Below, piece after piece: positions 1-8,670 of a DNA stretch of 64,000 nt (the first letter of the stretch is position 1; the number at the start of each line of letters is the position of its first letter). Location of the stretch: positions 248,001 through 312,000 of the forward strand of contig OZ243949.1 in the NCBI GenBank assembly GCA_965214305.1, written 5' to 3'. Source of the DNA: Azophilus sp965214305 (lineage in GTDB: Bacteria; Pseudomonadota; Gammaproteobacteria; Pseudomonadales; Azotimanducaceae). The notes below the pieces were generated by a model. It was not told the DNA's origin. It saw only the letters and a list, made by a program, of their open reading frames with translations, and did no database searches. Both the position numbers and the translations under genes were made by a program.

Positions 1-213
1 CTGGCTCAACCTTACGCGGATAAGGACCAAGTGGTCGCTTGGTATTATCAAAATGACGAACAACTCGCCAGCATCGAAATGCACGTTCTGGAAGACCAGG
101 TGGTCGATACCGTGCTTGCCCAAGCCCGGGTGAGTTTGCAGGAACGCGCCTATGCGGACATTATTGCCGGCGATTCAGCCAAGCCAACCAAGGAGTCCGG
201 CCAAGATGAATGA
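1..213 (+). CDS. tig: Trigger factor, C-terminal fragment
   Basis: Only the last 70 codons are in the window; the reading frame is open from base 1. The segment carries the trigger-factor C-terminal pattern (PYADKDQVVAWYYQN, then a VLEDQVVDTVL-like helix) of the chaperone arm. Trigger factor is the ribosome-bound chaperone and prolyl isomerase that meets nascent chains. The next gene, clpP, starts inside its last codons (8 nt overlap). That tig-clpP-clpX order is conserved in proteobacteria and supports the call. The ribosome-binding and PPIase domains lie outside the window. Confidence 0.9.
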   Translation: MAQPYADKDQVVAWYYQNDEQLASIEMHVLEDQVVDTVLAQARVSLQERAYADIIAGDSAKPTKESGQDE

Positions 214-850
214 GACGAGCGCATTGGGTCTGGTGCCCATGGTGGTCGAGCAGTCTTCCCGTGGCGAGCGCGCCTACGATATCTATTCGCGTCTTTTGAA
301 AGAGCGCATCATTTTCGTGGTGGGGCCCGTGGAAGACCAGGTGGCGAACCTTGTGATTGCCCAGATCCTTTATCTGGAGTCGGAGAATCCGGATAAAGAC
401 ATCCATATGTACATCAACTCGCCGGGTGGCGCCGTTACCTCCGGTATGGCCATTTACGACACCATGCAGTTCGTGCGTTGCAGCGTGAGTACGTTATGCA
501 TTGGCCAGGCCGCCAGCATGGGTGCCTTTCTGCTTGCCGCGGGCGAGCCGGGCAAACGCTTCGCGCTGCCGAATTCCCGCATGATGATCCACCAGCCGGC
601 CATGGGCGGGGCCCGCGGCGTGGCCGCCGACATCGAGATTCAGGCGAAGGAAATTCTGCATATGCGGGAGCGGTTGAACGAACTGCTCGCCCAACACACG
701 GGCCAGACGGCTGAGCGCATCAAGGCCGATTCCGACCGCGACTATTGGATGGACCCCATGGCGGCGCGGGAATACGGCCTGGTCGATAGGGTGCAGCAGT
801 CACGCATGGCGGACGAAGGCGGCGGTGAGTCAATAGGCTCCCAAGCTTGA
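206..850 (+). CDS. clpP: ATP-dependent Clp protease proteolytic subunit ClpP
   Basis: This is the serine protease that forms the double-ring chamber of ClpXP. The ATG at 206 is chosen because AAGGAG lies at 190-195, ten bases upstream, and the conserved N-terminus follows; an earlier in-frame start at 152 would lie inside tig. The 214-residue product has the triad Ser104 (GQAASMGA), His129 (MIHQP) and Asp179 (DSDRD). It overlaps the tig stop by 8 nt and is followed 54 nt later by clpX. Oddity: past the usual end (GLVDRV) there is a tail, QQSRMADEGGGESIGSQA. The tail contains the same residues, from the same 19 bases, that begin ClpX, so the 3' end probably arose by duplication of the clpX start. 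Confidence 0.95.
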   Translation: MNETSALGLVPMVVEQSSRGERAYDIYSRLLKERIIFVVGPVEDQVANLVIAQILYLESENPDKDIHMYINSPGGAVTSGMAIYDTMQFVRCSVSTLCIGQAASMGAFLLAAGEPGKRFALPNSRMMIHQPAMGGARGVAADIEIQAKEILHMRERLNELLAQHTGQTAERIKADSDRDYWMDPMAAREYGLVDRVQQSRMADEGGGESIGSQA

Positions 851-904
851 AATTCCCCCGGATTAACAGCAAGGTACGGGCGAAAGAGATCAGTTGAGGT
901 AGGC

Positions 905-2185
905 ATGGCGGACGAAGGCGGTAGACGGGGCGAAACCACCAAGCTCTTGTATTGCTCATTCTGTGGCAAGAGCCAGCACGAGGTGCGCAAGCTCATTGCG
1001 GGCCCTTCCGTATTTATCTGCGATGAGTGCGTGGAGCTATGCAACGATATCATTCGCGAAGAAGTCTCGGACAGCACCCAAAACGGTGATGGCGACAAGC
1101 TGCCCATCCCGGCTGAAATCAACAGTATTCTCGATGAATACGTCATTGGCCAGGAGCATGCCAAAAAAGTGCTCTCGGTCGCGGTTTACAACCACTACAA
1201 GCGGCTGAACTATACGGGTAAGAAAGACGATGTGGAGTTGTCCAAATCGAATATTCTACTGATTGGCCCCACCGGCTGCGGCAAGACGCTGTTGGCTGAA
1301 ACCCTGGCTCGATTGCTCGACGTTCCCTTTACCATCGCCGACGCCACCACGCTCACCGAGGCTGGCTATGTGGGCGAGGATGTCGAAAACATCATTCAAA
1401 AGCTGCTGCAAAAGTGCGATTACGATGTCGAGAAGGCTCAGGTGGGCATTGTCTACATCGATGAAATCGACAAGATATCCCGCAAGTCCGACAACCCCTC
1501 AATCACCCGCGACGTCTCGGGCGAGGGCGTACAACAGGCCCTGTTGAAACTCATTGAGGGTACCATCGCCTCTGTGCCGCCCCAGGGCGGGCGCAAACAT
1601 CCACAACAGGAGTTTTTGCAGGTTGATACCGGCAACATTCTGTTTATCTGCGGCGGTGCCTTTGCGGGCCTCGACAAGGTGATTCTCGATCGCTCCGAAA
1701 ACTCCGGCATCGGTTTTAGTGCCGAGGTGCGTGGCGGCGAGTCGCGCAAGAAAATCGGCGAGACGCTGCGCTTGGTGGAGCCGGAAGACCTGATTCGCTA
1801 CGGCCTGATTCCCGAGTTTGTCGGTCGCCTGCCGGTGGTCGCCACCCTGCAAGAACTCGATATTGATGCGTTGATGCGCATTCTTACCGAACCGAGAAAC
1901 TCCCTGACCAAACAATACACCAAGCTCTTTGAGATGGAGGGCGTCGAGGTCGATTTTCGCGACGACGCGCTCCAAGCCGTGGCGCAGCGGGCCATGGAAC
2001 GTAAGACGGGTGCCCGCGGTTTGCGTTCCATTCTCGAAGCGGTGCTGTTGGATACCATGTATGCGCTGCCGTCATCCGAGGCCGTCGCCAAGGTGGTCAT
2101 TGATGCCAGTGTCATCGCCGGGGAAAGCAAACCCATGCTGATGTACGAAAATCGGGAAAAGGCACTCGCGGCCCAGGAAGACTGA
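905..2185 (+). CDS. clpX: ATP-dependent Clp protease ATPase subunit ClpX
   Basis: AAA+ unfoldase that selects substrates and threads them into ClpP. The 426-residue protein has the N-terminal C4 zinc finger (Cys17, Cys20, Cys39, Cys42). It also has a Walker A at residues 121-128 (GPTGCGKT), a Walker B (IVYIDEIDKI) and the second-region arginine motifs around VGRLPV. It lies directly after clpP on the same strand, so the two are presumably co-transcribed. Length and domains are those of a full proteobacterial ClpX. The first 19 bases around its ATG recur at 804-822 inside clpP. Confidence 0.97.
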   Translation: MADEGGRRGETTKLLYCSFCGKSQHEVRKLIAGPSVFICDECVELCNDIIREEVSDSTQNGDGDKLPIPAEINSILDEYVIGQEHAKKVLSVAVYNHYKRLNYTGKKDDVELSKSNILLIGPTGCGKTLLAETLARLLDVPFTIADATTLTEAGYVGEDVENIIQKLLQKCDYDVEKAQVGIVYIDEIDKISRKSDNPSITRDVSGEGVQQALLKLIEGTIASVPPQGGRKHPQQEFLQVDTGNILFICGGAFAGLDKVILDRSENSGIGFSAEVRGGESRKKIGETLRLVEPEDLIRYGLIPEFVGRLPVVATLQELDIDALMRILTEPRNSLTKQYTKLFEMEGVEVDFRDDALQAVAQRAMERKTGARGLRSILEAVLLDTMYALPSSEAVAKVVIDASVIAGESKPMLMYENREKALAAQED

Positions 2186-2203
2186 GGCGGCATTGCCTTT
2201 TTT

Positions 2204-2317
2204 GGCCAACCAAGGCCCGCGCTTTCCCGCGGGTTAGGAGGTGGCCTGCTCAGCCCGCCGCTTGCTGGCGGGCGGGCATCCGGGCCCTTCCCTTGAGGCG
2301 CCGGCTCTTGGTTGGCC
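2204..2317. repeat. Intergenic inverted-repeat element between clpX and lon
   Basis: An 11 bp perfect inverted repeat, GGCCAACCAAG at 2204-2214 and CTTGGTTGGCC at 2307-2317, brackets about 92 bp. Inside are further hairpins: CCCGCG/CGCGGG at 2216-2233, and CCCGCC/GGCGGG near 2257-2275. It fills nearly the whole clpX-lon gap. It may be a terminator or attenuator, or the scar of a small palindromic mobile element. I saw no second copy in the window, and there is no U-tract typical of an intrinsic terminator. Confidence 0.55.
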
Positions 2318-2332
2318 CTACTAATCGAAGAT

Positions 2333-4744
2333 ATGACACAAAAGACGATCTCTGGCGTACCGGTGTTGCCGTTGCGCGACATGGTGGTTTATCCCCGCGG
2401 TGTGTATCCGCTGTTTGTCGGCACCGAAAGTTCCATCAAGGCGCTTGATGCGGCCATGAGCGCCAACAAGAGTGTGCTGCTTGTTGCTAAGCGCGATGCC
2501 GAGGCCGAACGGATTGATGCCGGCAGCCTCTTTTCCGTTGGTACCCTGGCAACCGTTCTGCAATTACTCAAACTCCCGGACGGCACCGTGAAAATACTGG
2601 TCGAGGGCGACCGGCGCGCGCAAATCAAAAAACTGGATCTGCGGGGCGAATTCGTTGTTGGCGATGTCGAACCGGTGGCCGAAGCGCCCGCCGACGACAG
2701 GGAGGAAATCCGCAAATCCATACAGATGGCCGTCTCCCAGTTCGAGGAGTACGCCGAGTTCAGCAAAAAAATACCGCCGGAAGTATTGGCCACGCTGTCC
2801 GGCATTGAGGCCCCGGCGCGGCTGATCGATACGCTGGCCTCGCACCTGGCGCTCTCCGTCAAAGACCGGCAAGCGGTGCTTGAATGCTTCGACCTCGGCG
2901 CACGCATCGAACTCGTACTGTCGCTCATGAAGGCACAGTTGGATGTGCAAGTGCTCGAAAAAGACATCCGTGGCCGCGTTAAGCGGCAAATGGAGAAAAG
3001 CCAGCGGGAGTATTATCTCAACGAGCAGATCAAGGCGATTAAGAAGGAACTTGGCGAGATACAGGAAGGAACCGGCGAGCTCGACGAGCTGGTTGCCAAG
3101 ATTTCCGAATCGCGCATGACCAAGCCTGCCCGCGACAAGGCGCTTGCGGAGCTCGGCAAGCTGAAACTGATGGCGCCGATGTCGGCGGAAGCGACCGTCG
3201 TGCGCGGCTACCTTGATTGGCTGCTCAACATTCCTTGGAAAAAACGCAGCCGCGTCCGTCGGGATCTGGCCCAAGCCCAGAGCATCCTCGATGAGGATCA
3301 CTATGGTCTTGAAGAAGTCAAAGACCGCATCATCGAGTACCTGGCCGTGCAAAGCCGGGTGCGGCGCATGAACGGGCCGGTGCTTTGTCTCGTCGGGCCG
3401 CCGGGTGTTGGCAAGACCTCCCTCGGCGAGAGCATTGCCCGTGCCACGAATCGCAAATTCGTCCGCGTTGCCTTGGGCGGCGTTCGCGACGAGGCGGAAA
3501 TTCGTGGTCACCGGCGTACCTACATCGGTTCCATGCCGGGCCGCATCATTCAGAAAATGGCCAAGGCGGGCGTTAGCAATCCACTGTTTTTGCTCGATGA
3601 AGTGGACAAGATGGGTACCGACTTTCGCGGCGACCCGGCCAGTGCCCTGCTCGAAGTACTCGATGCCGAGCAGAACACCGCCTTCAACGATCACTACTTG
3701 GAAGTGGATTACGACCTCTCGGATGTATTCTTCGTGTGTACCTCTAATTCCCTTAAGATCCCATCGGCGCTGCTCGACCGCATGGAAGTGATTCGTCTGC
3801 CCGGCTACACGGAGGACGAAAAGCTCAATATCGCCAATCGTTTCCTCATGCCTAAGCAGCTTGCCCGTTGCGGCCTCAAAGCCGGCGAACTGGCCCTTAA
3901 AGACAAGGCGATCCTGCGCTTGATTCGCTATTACACGAAAGAAGCGGGGGTACGCGGCCTGGAGCGGGAAATCGCCAAACTGGCCCGCAAGGTGGTGAAA
4001 CGCAAGGCGTTGCAACCGGATCTTGGCAACCTGGTGGTGCGCGCCCGCGATATCGAGGCTTACAACGGTGTGCGGCGCCACCGCTACGGCTTGGCCGAGG
4101 AAAGCAATCAAATCGGCATTGTCACCGGCCTTGCCTGGACGGAGGCGGGCGGCGAATTGCTGAATATCGAAGCGGTGGCGGTGCCGGGCAAGGGACGGCA
4201 AACGAAAACCGGCTCCTTGGGCGATGTGATGCAGGAGAGTATTCAAGCGGCGCTGACGTTCGTGCGCAGTCGCGGTGAGTCGCTTGGCGTTCCCGACGAC
4301 TTCCACAGCAAATACGATCTGCACATTCATGTGCCGGAAGGCGCGACACCCAAGGATGGCCCGAGTGCCGGCATCGGTATGTGTACCGCCATGGTGTCGG
4401 TGGTCACCGGTATACCCGTGTGCGCCGAGGTGGCGATGACCGGCGAGATTACCCTGCGCGGGCGCGTGCTACCGATCGGCGGCTTGAAGGAAAAACTGCT
4501 CGCCGCCCATCGTGGCGGTATTCGGCATGTGGTGATACCGGAAGAAAACAAAAAGGATCTGAAAGAGATTGCCGACAACATTAAACAAAATCTGAACATC
4601 CACCCGGTTCGCTGGATGGATGAGGTTTTGGAATTCGCCTTGGAACAGGTACCCGGCCCCCGTTTTCAGGAAGCCCGCGCGCAGCCTCCGGCCAATCCGA
4701 TTTTGGATGCGGGCGGCGACGAGCCGGTGGTAAATCCGCATTAG
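2333..4744 (+). CDS. lon: ATP-dependent Lon protease
   Basis: Lon degrades misfolded and regulatory proteins in the cytoplasm. The ATG at 2333 is preferred over the TTG at 2312, because it gives the family's short N-terminus before VPVLPLRDMVVYP and places the catalytic dyad at Ser678 (DGPSAG) and Lys721 (GGLKEKL), within a residue of the E. coli numbering. Visible domains are the N-terminal substrate domain (about 1-210), a coiled-coil region (about 210-300), the AAA+ module with Walker A GPPGVGKT and Walker B LFLLDEVDKM, and the C-terminal S16 protease domain. The 803 residues are normal in length. It lies between clpX and hupB as in E. coli. Confidence 0.96.
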   Translation: MTQKTISGVPVLPLRDMVVYPRGVYPLFVGTESSIKALDAAMSANKSVLLVAKRDAEAERIDAGSLFSVGTLATVLQLLKLPDGTVKILVEGDRRAQIKKLDLRGEFVVGDVEPVAEAPADDREEIRKSIQMAVSQFEEYAEFSKKIPPEVLATLSGIEAPARLIDTLASHLALSVKDRQAVLECFDLGARIELVLSLMKAQLDVQVLEKDIRGRVKRQMEKSQREYYLNEQIKAIKKELGEIQEGTGELDELVAKISESRMTKPARDKALAELGKLKLMAPMSAEATVVRGYLDWLLNIPWKKRSRVRRDLAQAQSILDEDHYGLEEVKDRIIEYLAVQSRVRRMNGPVLCLVGPPGVGKTSLGESIARATNRKFVRVALGGVRDEAEIRGHRRTYIGSMPGRIIQKMAKAGVSNPLFLLDEVDKMGTDFRGDPASALLEVLDAEQNTAFNDHYLEVDYDLSDVFFVCTSNSLKIPSALLDRMEVIRLPGYTEDEKLNIANRFLMPKQLARCGLKAGELALKDKAILRLIRYYTKEAGVRGLEREIAKLARKVVKRKALQPDLGNLVVRARDIEAYNGVRRHRYGLAEESNQIGIVTGLAWTEAGGELLNIEAVAVPGKGRQTKTGSLGDVMQESIQAALTFVRSRGESLGVPDDFHSKYDLHIHVPEGATPKDGPSAGIGMCTAMVSVVTGIPVCAEVAMTGEITLRGRVLPIGGLKEKLLAAHRGGIRHVVIPEENKKDLKEIADNIKQNLNIHPVRWMDEVLEFALEQVPGPRFQEARAQPPANPILDAGGDEPVVNPH

Positions 4745-4773
4745 CAGCCCGCCTATCTCACCAACCGCCCGCC

Positions 4774-4834
4774 GCCGACGGGACGGCGATAGCGAATTTT
4801 CGCTTTCGCGACTTCCGCGGGCAGAGACTCCTAG
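4774..4834 (+). repeat. CTAG-ended palindromic repeat, copy R1 (right end only)
   Basis: About 61 bp between lon and hupB, matching the right third of the full elements at 44764-44928 and 58424-58589. It runs from GCCGACGGGACGG through TTTTCGCTTTCGCGACTTCC to the CTCCTAG end. The left arm and centre are missing. It lies upstream of the hupB promoter. Confidence 0.75.
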
Positions 4835-4849
4835 GCGACAATTTAGAGA

Positions 4850-4878
4850 TTGCGGCGCAAATGTCCTGTTGGTATAAA
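4850..4878 (+). promoter_or_regulatory. Probable sigma-70 promoter for hupB
   Basis: TTGCGG at 4850-4855 and TATAAA at 4873-4878 are separated by exactly 17 nt, about 90 nt before the hupB start. This is a better match than anything else in the lon-hupB gap. It would give hupB its own promoter, separate from lon. It is read from sequence only. Confidence 0.5.
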
Positions 4879-4967
4879 GATGTCCGGCTTACTGCTGTCA
4901 TGTAGCGGTAGTATTTTGTTTAAATTCGCCGACCCGCTTGGTGGCCGGCGGCATTTGGGGAAAACCT

Positions 4968-5240
4968 GTGAATAAAACCGAACTAGTAGAGCACATTGCA
5001 ACGGTATCCGATATTTCCAGGGCGAGTGCTGCCCGGGCACTGGAAGCGACGCTTGAGGCCATTACCGATTCGTTGAAACAATCCGACCCCGTGGTGCTGG
5101 TTGGATTTGGCACCTTCTCGGTGAAGGAGCGAGCCGCCCGCACCGGGCGCAACCCGCAAACGGGCGCAACCATCCATATTGCGGCGTCGCGGGTTCCTTC
5201 ATTCAAGCCGGGCAAGGGTCTGAAAGATGCCTTGAACTGA
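4968..5240 (+). CDS. hupB: DNA-binding protein HU-beta
   Basis: Histone-like architectural protein that bends and compacts the nucleoid. The GTG at 4968 gives VNKTELVEHIA and a 90-residue product, the exact family length. Starting further upstream would add a non-homologous tail. GGGGA lies just upstream as a ribosome binding site. The signature GFGTFSVKERAARTGRNP of the beta-arm is present. It follows lon and precedes ppiD, the standard gammaproteobacterial order, and ends in a strong intrinsic terminator at 5309-5335. Confidence 0.95.
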   Translation: MNKTELVEHIATVSDISRASAARALEATLEAITDSLKQSDPVVLVGFGTFSVKERAARTGRNPQTGATIHIAASRVPSFKPGKGLKDALN

Positions 5241-5308
5241 GGCTGCGATACCCATTCGTCACCCATCCGGTGCTTCGTCCCTGTCGCCGGGGTTTTCTTA
5301 TATCTTCT

Positions 5309-5335
5309 AAAGGCGCGGCTTCTGCGCCTTTTTTT
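5309..5335 (+). terminator. Rho-independent terminator after hupB
   Basis: The stem AAAGGCGC/GCGCCTTT (5309-5316 with 5324-5331) has a 7-nt loop and runs into a T tract ending at 5335. It ends 17 nt before the ppiD ATG. ppiD must therefore depend on read-through or on a promoter inside the hupB 3' region. Confidence 0.85.
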
Positions 5336-5352
5336 GTTCCAAGGTTCGCGGC

Positions 5353-7260
5353 ATGTTGCAGAGGCTTAGAGATCGCACCCAAAGCCTGGGTTTCAAGATT
5401 GTCATTGGTGTACTCGTTTTCGCGCTCGCGTTCTTTGGCTTTGGTGCCTTCAACGTCTTTGCCCCGGGTGATGCGGAAATTGCCAGTGTCAATGGCGAGG
5501 CAATTACCCAGGGTATGGTCGATGTTGAGGCGGAACGCCAGCGCCGTCGCCTCATGTTGCAATTTGGTGACGAGGTGGATGTCGATGCCATCGACCCCCT
5601 GGTACTGCAACAGTCGGCCTTGGAACAGCTAATCAACCGGGTTCTGTTCAGCCAAGCCGTGGACGACCTGGGGCTCAAGTCAACGCAGGCCCGCATTGAC
5701 GAAACCGTGACCTCGGACGCCAATTTCCAAGTGGACGGGGCGTTCAACGAAAACCTATACCGGCGCGGCGTCACGGCGCTCGGCTACTCGACACCCGAAT
5801 ACCTGCAGGAAGTTGGTGCCTTACTGCGCTTTGAGCAACTGCGAGCGACCATTGCGGATACCGCCGTGCTGCCGGCCTGGGAAACGCGCCTGTTGAATGC
5901 ATTGTTGAATCAGCGGCGCGACCTGGCCTACCTGCCCTTTACGCTGGAACATTTCGGTGCGGACCTGACCATTGCCGAGGAGCAGCTGGAAATCCACTAC
6001 CAAGAACACCAGGCGGCCTTCATGACCGAAGAAGCGGTGGACATCGCCTACCTGGAAATGACTTGGCGCCTGTTTTTGGATGACCCGTCCATCGAAATCG
6101 CAGAAGCCACCCTGGTCGGCGAATACGAAGCCGATAAGGAAAGCGCCGGCAGTGAGGAGCAGCGCGCCAGTTCCCACATTCTGCTGCGTGTGACGGATAC
6201 AAGGGACGACGGGCAGGCGCTGGCATTATTGAACGAGTTGCGCGAGCGGATTGAAGGCGGTGAAGCCTTTGCGGATTTGGCCATTGAATACTCCGAAGAC
6301 CCGGGTTCGGCAGCGAACGGGGGGGCATTGGGCAGCGTCGGCAAGGGTATTTTCGACCCGGAATTCGAGCGCGCGCTTTGGACCCTTGAGGAGGATGGGC
6401 AACTTTCCGAGCCGGTCAAATCGCAATTCGGTTACCACCTGATCCGCCTTGACGGCATCGAAATCAACCTCTATCCAAGCTTTGATGAGCAGCGTGCGAG
6501 CATTGAGGCGCGGCTGCGGGAAACAGCGGCCCGCGAATTGTTCAAGGAGCGGTTACGGGAATTCGATAATCTCGCTTTTGAAATGAACGATTCGCTTGAT
6601 GGTATCGCCGACCAACTAAACTTGGAGCAACGCAATTTCGCGGGCGTTACGCGCGATGCGGGGGAGGGCATCTTTGTCAACGCCGATTTGCGCGCCGCAC
6701 TCTTTGCGATGGATGTGCTGGAAGGCGGCAACAACAGTCCGGCCATCGAATACAGCGATGGGCTTGCCGTGGTGGCCCGGGTGCTTGAGCGGCATCCGCC
6801 GGCGCCCAAATCTTTTGCGGAGGTTCGCGAGGAAATCGAAGCGCTGCTGATCGAGCAAGTGGCGCGGGATGCGCTGTTAGCGGCGCGCAGCGATGCGCTC
6901 CAGGACGTTCGCGACGGTCGCAGTGTTGCCGAGGTGGCCGGCGAACACGGCTTGGCTTGGCAGACTTTCGAACTCGTCAATCGCAGTGACGGGGCGCTGC
7001 CCGAGGACGTGCTGGCCGCCGCCTTTGCGCTGCCGCGACCGGAAGAGGGTGGCCGCAGTGTCGGTACAGCCAGCCTCGGCGAAGAGGGAGAGGCGTTGGT
7101 GACCGTCACCCGTGTTGTAAACGGTGATCTCGCCGCGCTTTCCGATATCGAATTGGACGGCCTCCGCGACTATTTTGAAACCCGCGGTGGCAACCTCGAT
7201 TTCGCCGCTGTACAGGCCGCGTTGGATGCGCAGGCGGATATCGAGCGGCCTGCCGGCTAA
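5353..7260 (+). CDS. ppiD: Periplasmic folding chaperone PpiD (SurA_N/PpiC family)
   Basis: Inner-membrane-anchored chaperone that helps newly secreted proteins fold at the Sec exit. Near the N-terminus (about residues 15-37) is one membrane segment (FKIVIGVLVFALAFFGFGAF), followed by a SurA-N type chaperone region. A parvulin domain follows at about 270-370 (ASSHILLRV, FADLAIEYSEDPGSAANGG, FGYHLIRLDGI), then a second, degenerate C-terminal region. Its 635 residues compare with about 620 in E. coli. Its place after hupB is the classical one. Whether the parvulin domain is catalytically active cannot be judged here. Confidence 0.93.
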   Translation: MLQRLRDRTQSLGFKIVIGVLVFALAFFGFGAFNVFAPGDAEIASVNGEAITQGMVDVEAERQRRRLMLQFGDEVDVDAIDPLVLQQSALEQLINRVLFSQAVDDLGLKSTQARIDETVTSDANFQVDGAFNENLYRRGVTALGYSTPEYLQEVGALLRFEQLRATIADTAVLPAWETRLLNALLNQRRDLAYLPFTLEHFGADLTIAEEQLEIHYQEHQAAFMTEEAVDIAYLEMTWRLFLDDPSIEIAEATLVGEYEADKESAGSEEQRASSHILLRVTDTRDDGQALALLNELRERIEGGEAFADLAIEYSEDPGSAANGGALGSVGKGIFDPEFERALWTLEEDGQLSEPVKSQFGYHLIRLDGIEINLYPSFDEQRASIEARLRETAARELFKERLREFDNLAFEMNDSLDGIADQLNLEQRNFAGVTRDAGEGIFVNADLRAALFAMDVLEGGNNSPAIEYSDGLAVVARVLERHPPAPKSFAEVREEIEALLIEQVARDALLAARSDALQDVRDGRSVAEVAGEHGLAWQTFELVNRSDGALPEDVLAAAFALPRPEEGGRSVGTASLGEEGEALVTVTRVVNGDLAALSDIELDGLRDYFETRGGNLDFAAVQAALDAQADIERPAG

Positions 7261-7352
7261 CCCCCGGCCTATTCATGCATGAGCAACTGTGGCCGTCGAT
7301 AGCAGCGCAAACAAGGCGCGGTTCCCGCGCAACTCAGGCCGCTAAGTTGCCA

Positions 7353-8105
7353 ATGTCTCAACCATCCTCCACACATTGGCCCGACAGCGGTTTCGGGCGA
7401 TGGATCCTTACCGAAGAAGAACCCGTACTCGGCGACCTGGTGCGCCGCTTTCATGGCGATACCCTCCTCTGGTCCGGCACCTCGCCGCGTCTGGCTGATG
7501 GTGTCAAGCGCTGCATGGTTCGCAATCGCTTTTATCTGGCGGTGGCGGATTCGCCGGTTCATACGGAACTGGCGAGCCTGCGAGCCAGCCTCGCGGCTTT
7601 GCCGTTGCCGAATAAGTCCGTGGATGGCTTTGTTCTGCATCATAGCCTTGAATTGCAAGAGGACCCACGCCAGACGCTGCGTGAGGTGGGCCGGGTAGTT
7701 GCGCCGGGTGGCCGACTGCTGATTTGCGCATTCAACGGCATAAGCCTATGGGGATTGCGGTCGCTTTGCGGTCGCTTGCACGAAGATGTTTTTTCCGGGA
7801 TGCGCTTTGTCAATCCGTTACGCTTGCTCGATTGGTTGACGTTGCTTGGCTTCCAACTGGAAGACCGCGCCACTTATCTTGGTTTCGGGCTGCCGTTGTA
7901 CTTGGGCTGGCGCCGGCCTGCGCAACTGAGCGCTTGGTTGCGCAAGGTGCAACCGCCGACGGGCGGCGTGTTGATTCTCTCCGCCCTGAAACAGGTGCAG
8001 AGTGGCCGCTTGATTGGTCGGCGTAATGCCCGGCGCTCGCCCGAGATAGCGCCTACCGCCTACCCCAAACCGAGCACCTGGAAACCGCTTGAGCACCGTC
8101 GTTGA
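7353..8105 (+). CDS. SAM-dependent methyltransferase (YafS-like)
   Basis: Class I methyltransferase with a weak SAM-binding region. The DGFVLHHSLELQEDP and LREVGRVVAPGGRLLICAFN segments match motifs II and III of the Methyltransf_11 fold. The ATG at 7353 was chosen to avoid an N-terminal extension with no similarity; an ATG at 7275 is the alternative. The gene precedes rnhA and dnaQ, the place of E. coli yafS. Its last 17 nt overlap the rnhA start, implying translational coupling. The substrate is unknown. Confidence 0.8.
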   Translation: MSQPSSTHWPDSGFGRWILTEEEPVLGDLVRRFHGDTLLWSGTSPRLADGVKRCMVRNRFYLAVADSPVHTELASLRASLAALPLPNKSVDGFVLHHSLELQEDPRQTLREVGRVVAPGGRLLICAFNGISLWGLRSLCGRLHEDVFSGMRFVNPLRLLDWLTLLGFQLEDRATYLGFGLPLYLGWRRPAQLSAWLRKVQPPTGGVLILSALKQVQSGRLIGRRNARRSPEIAPTAYPKPSTWKPLEHRR

Positions 8106-8553
8106 AATCTTTACGGACGGCGCCTGTCGCGGTAACCCGGGGCCGGGTGGCTGGGCGGCGCTGTTGCGCTACGGCGACAGCACCCGTGTCGTCTCCGGAG
8201 CGGTGGCCGAAACCACCAACAACCGTATGGAACTGACTGCGGCGATTGCCGGTTTGGAAGCTTTGACCAGGCCCTGCCAAGTGGTGTTATCGACCGATTC
8301 CGAATATTTACGCCGGGGCATTACCGAGTGGGTGCCCCGTTGGCGCAACAATGGCTGGCGCACCAGCCGCAAAACCGCCGTGAAAAATCAAGATCTGTGG
8401 CAGCGCTTGGACCGGGTTGCGAATACCCACCGCATCGACTGGCGATGGGTGAAGGGCCACAGCGGACACGCGGAAAACGAACAGGTGGACCAGCTTGCCA
8501 ATGAGGCAATCGACAACCTTGCCCAAGCCATTCCCGATGATGGTGCCGGCTAG
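8089..8553 (+). CDS. rnhA: Ribonuclease HI
   Basis: Degrades the RNA strand of RNA-DNA hybrids. The start is a TTG at 8089, inside the preceding gene. It is chosen because it gives catalytic residues at Asp10 (FTDGACRGNPGPGG), Glu48 (RMELTAA) and Asp70 (STDSEY), identical to E. coli numbering, and a 154-residue product. The later KGHSGHAENEQVDQLA segment carries the remaining His and Asp. The stop TAG at 8551-8553 belongs to the CTAG end of repeat copy R2, so the repeat abuts the coding region exactly. Confidence 0.94.
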   Translation: MSTVVEIFTDGACRGNPGPGGWAALLRYGDSTRVVSGAVAETTNNRMELTAAIAGLEALTRPCQVVLSTDSEYLRRGITEWVPRWRNNGWRTSRKTAVKNQDLWQRLDRVANTHRIDWRWVKGHSGHAENEQVDQLANEAIDNLAQAIPDDGAG

Positions 8554-8670
8554 GAGCTTGCGCCGTAGGAAGTCGCGAAAGCGAAAATCCGCTATCGCCG
8601 TCCCGTCGGCCGCTCGATTAAGGCGAATGAGCGCGGCTTGGCAGTCGCGAATTCCGCAGACAGAGGCTGC
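8550..8670 (-). repeat. CTAG-ended palindromic repeat, copy R2
   Basis: About 121 bp, in the opposite orientation to the copies at 44764 and 58424. Read on the minus strand it starts with CCTCTGTCTGCGGAATTCGCG, passes through AATCGAGCGGCCGACGGGACGG and TTTTCGCTTTCGCGACTTCC, and ends GCTCCTAG. The centre is deleted relative to the full copies. Its CTAG (8550-8553) forms the rnhA stop codon, and its other end touches hairpin element A at 8671. Confidence 0.8.

Noticed and set aside
2564..4330. Long (588 codon) open frame antisense to lon
   Set aside because: It is the mirror of a strongly conserved lon gene in GC-rich DNA, has no family motifs and no start context; a shadow frame.
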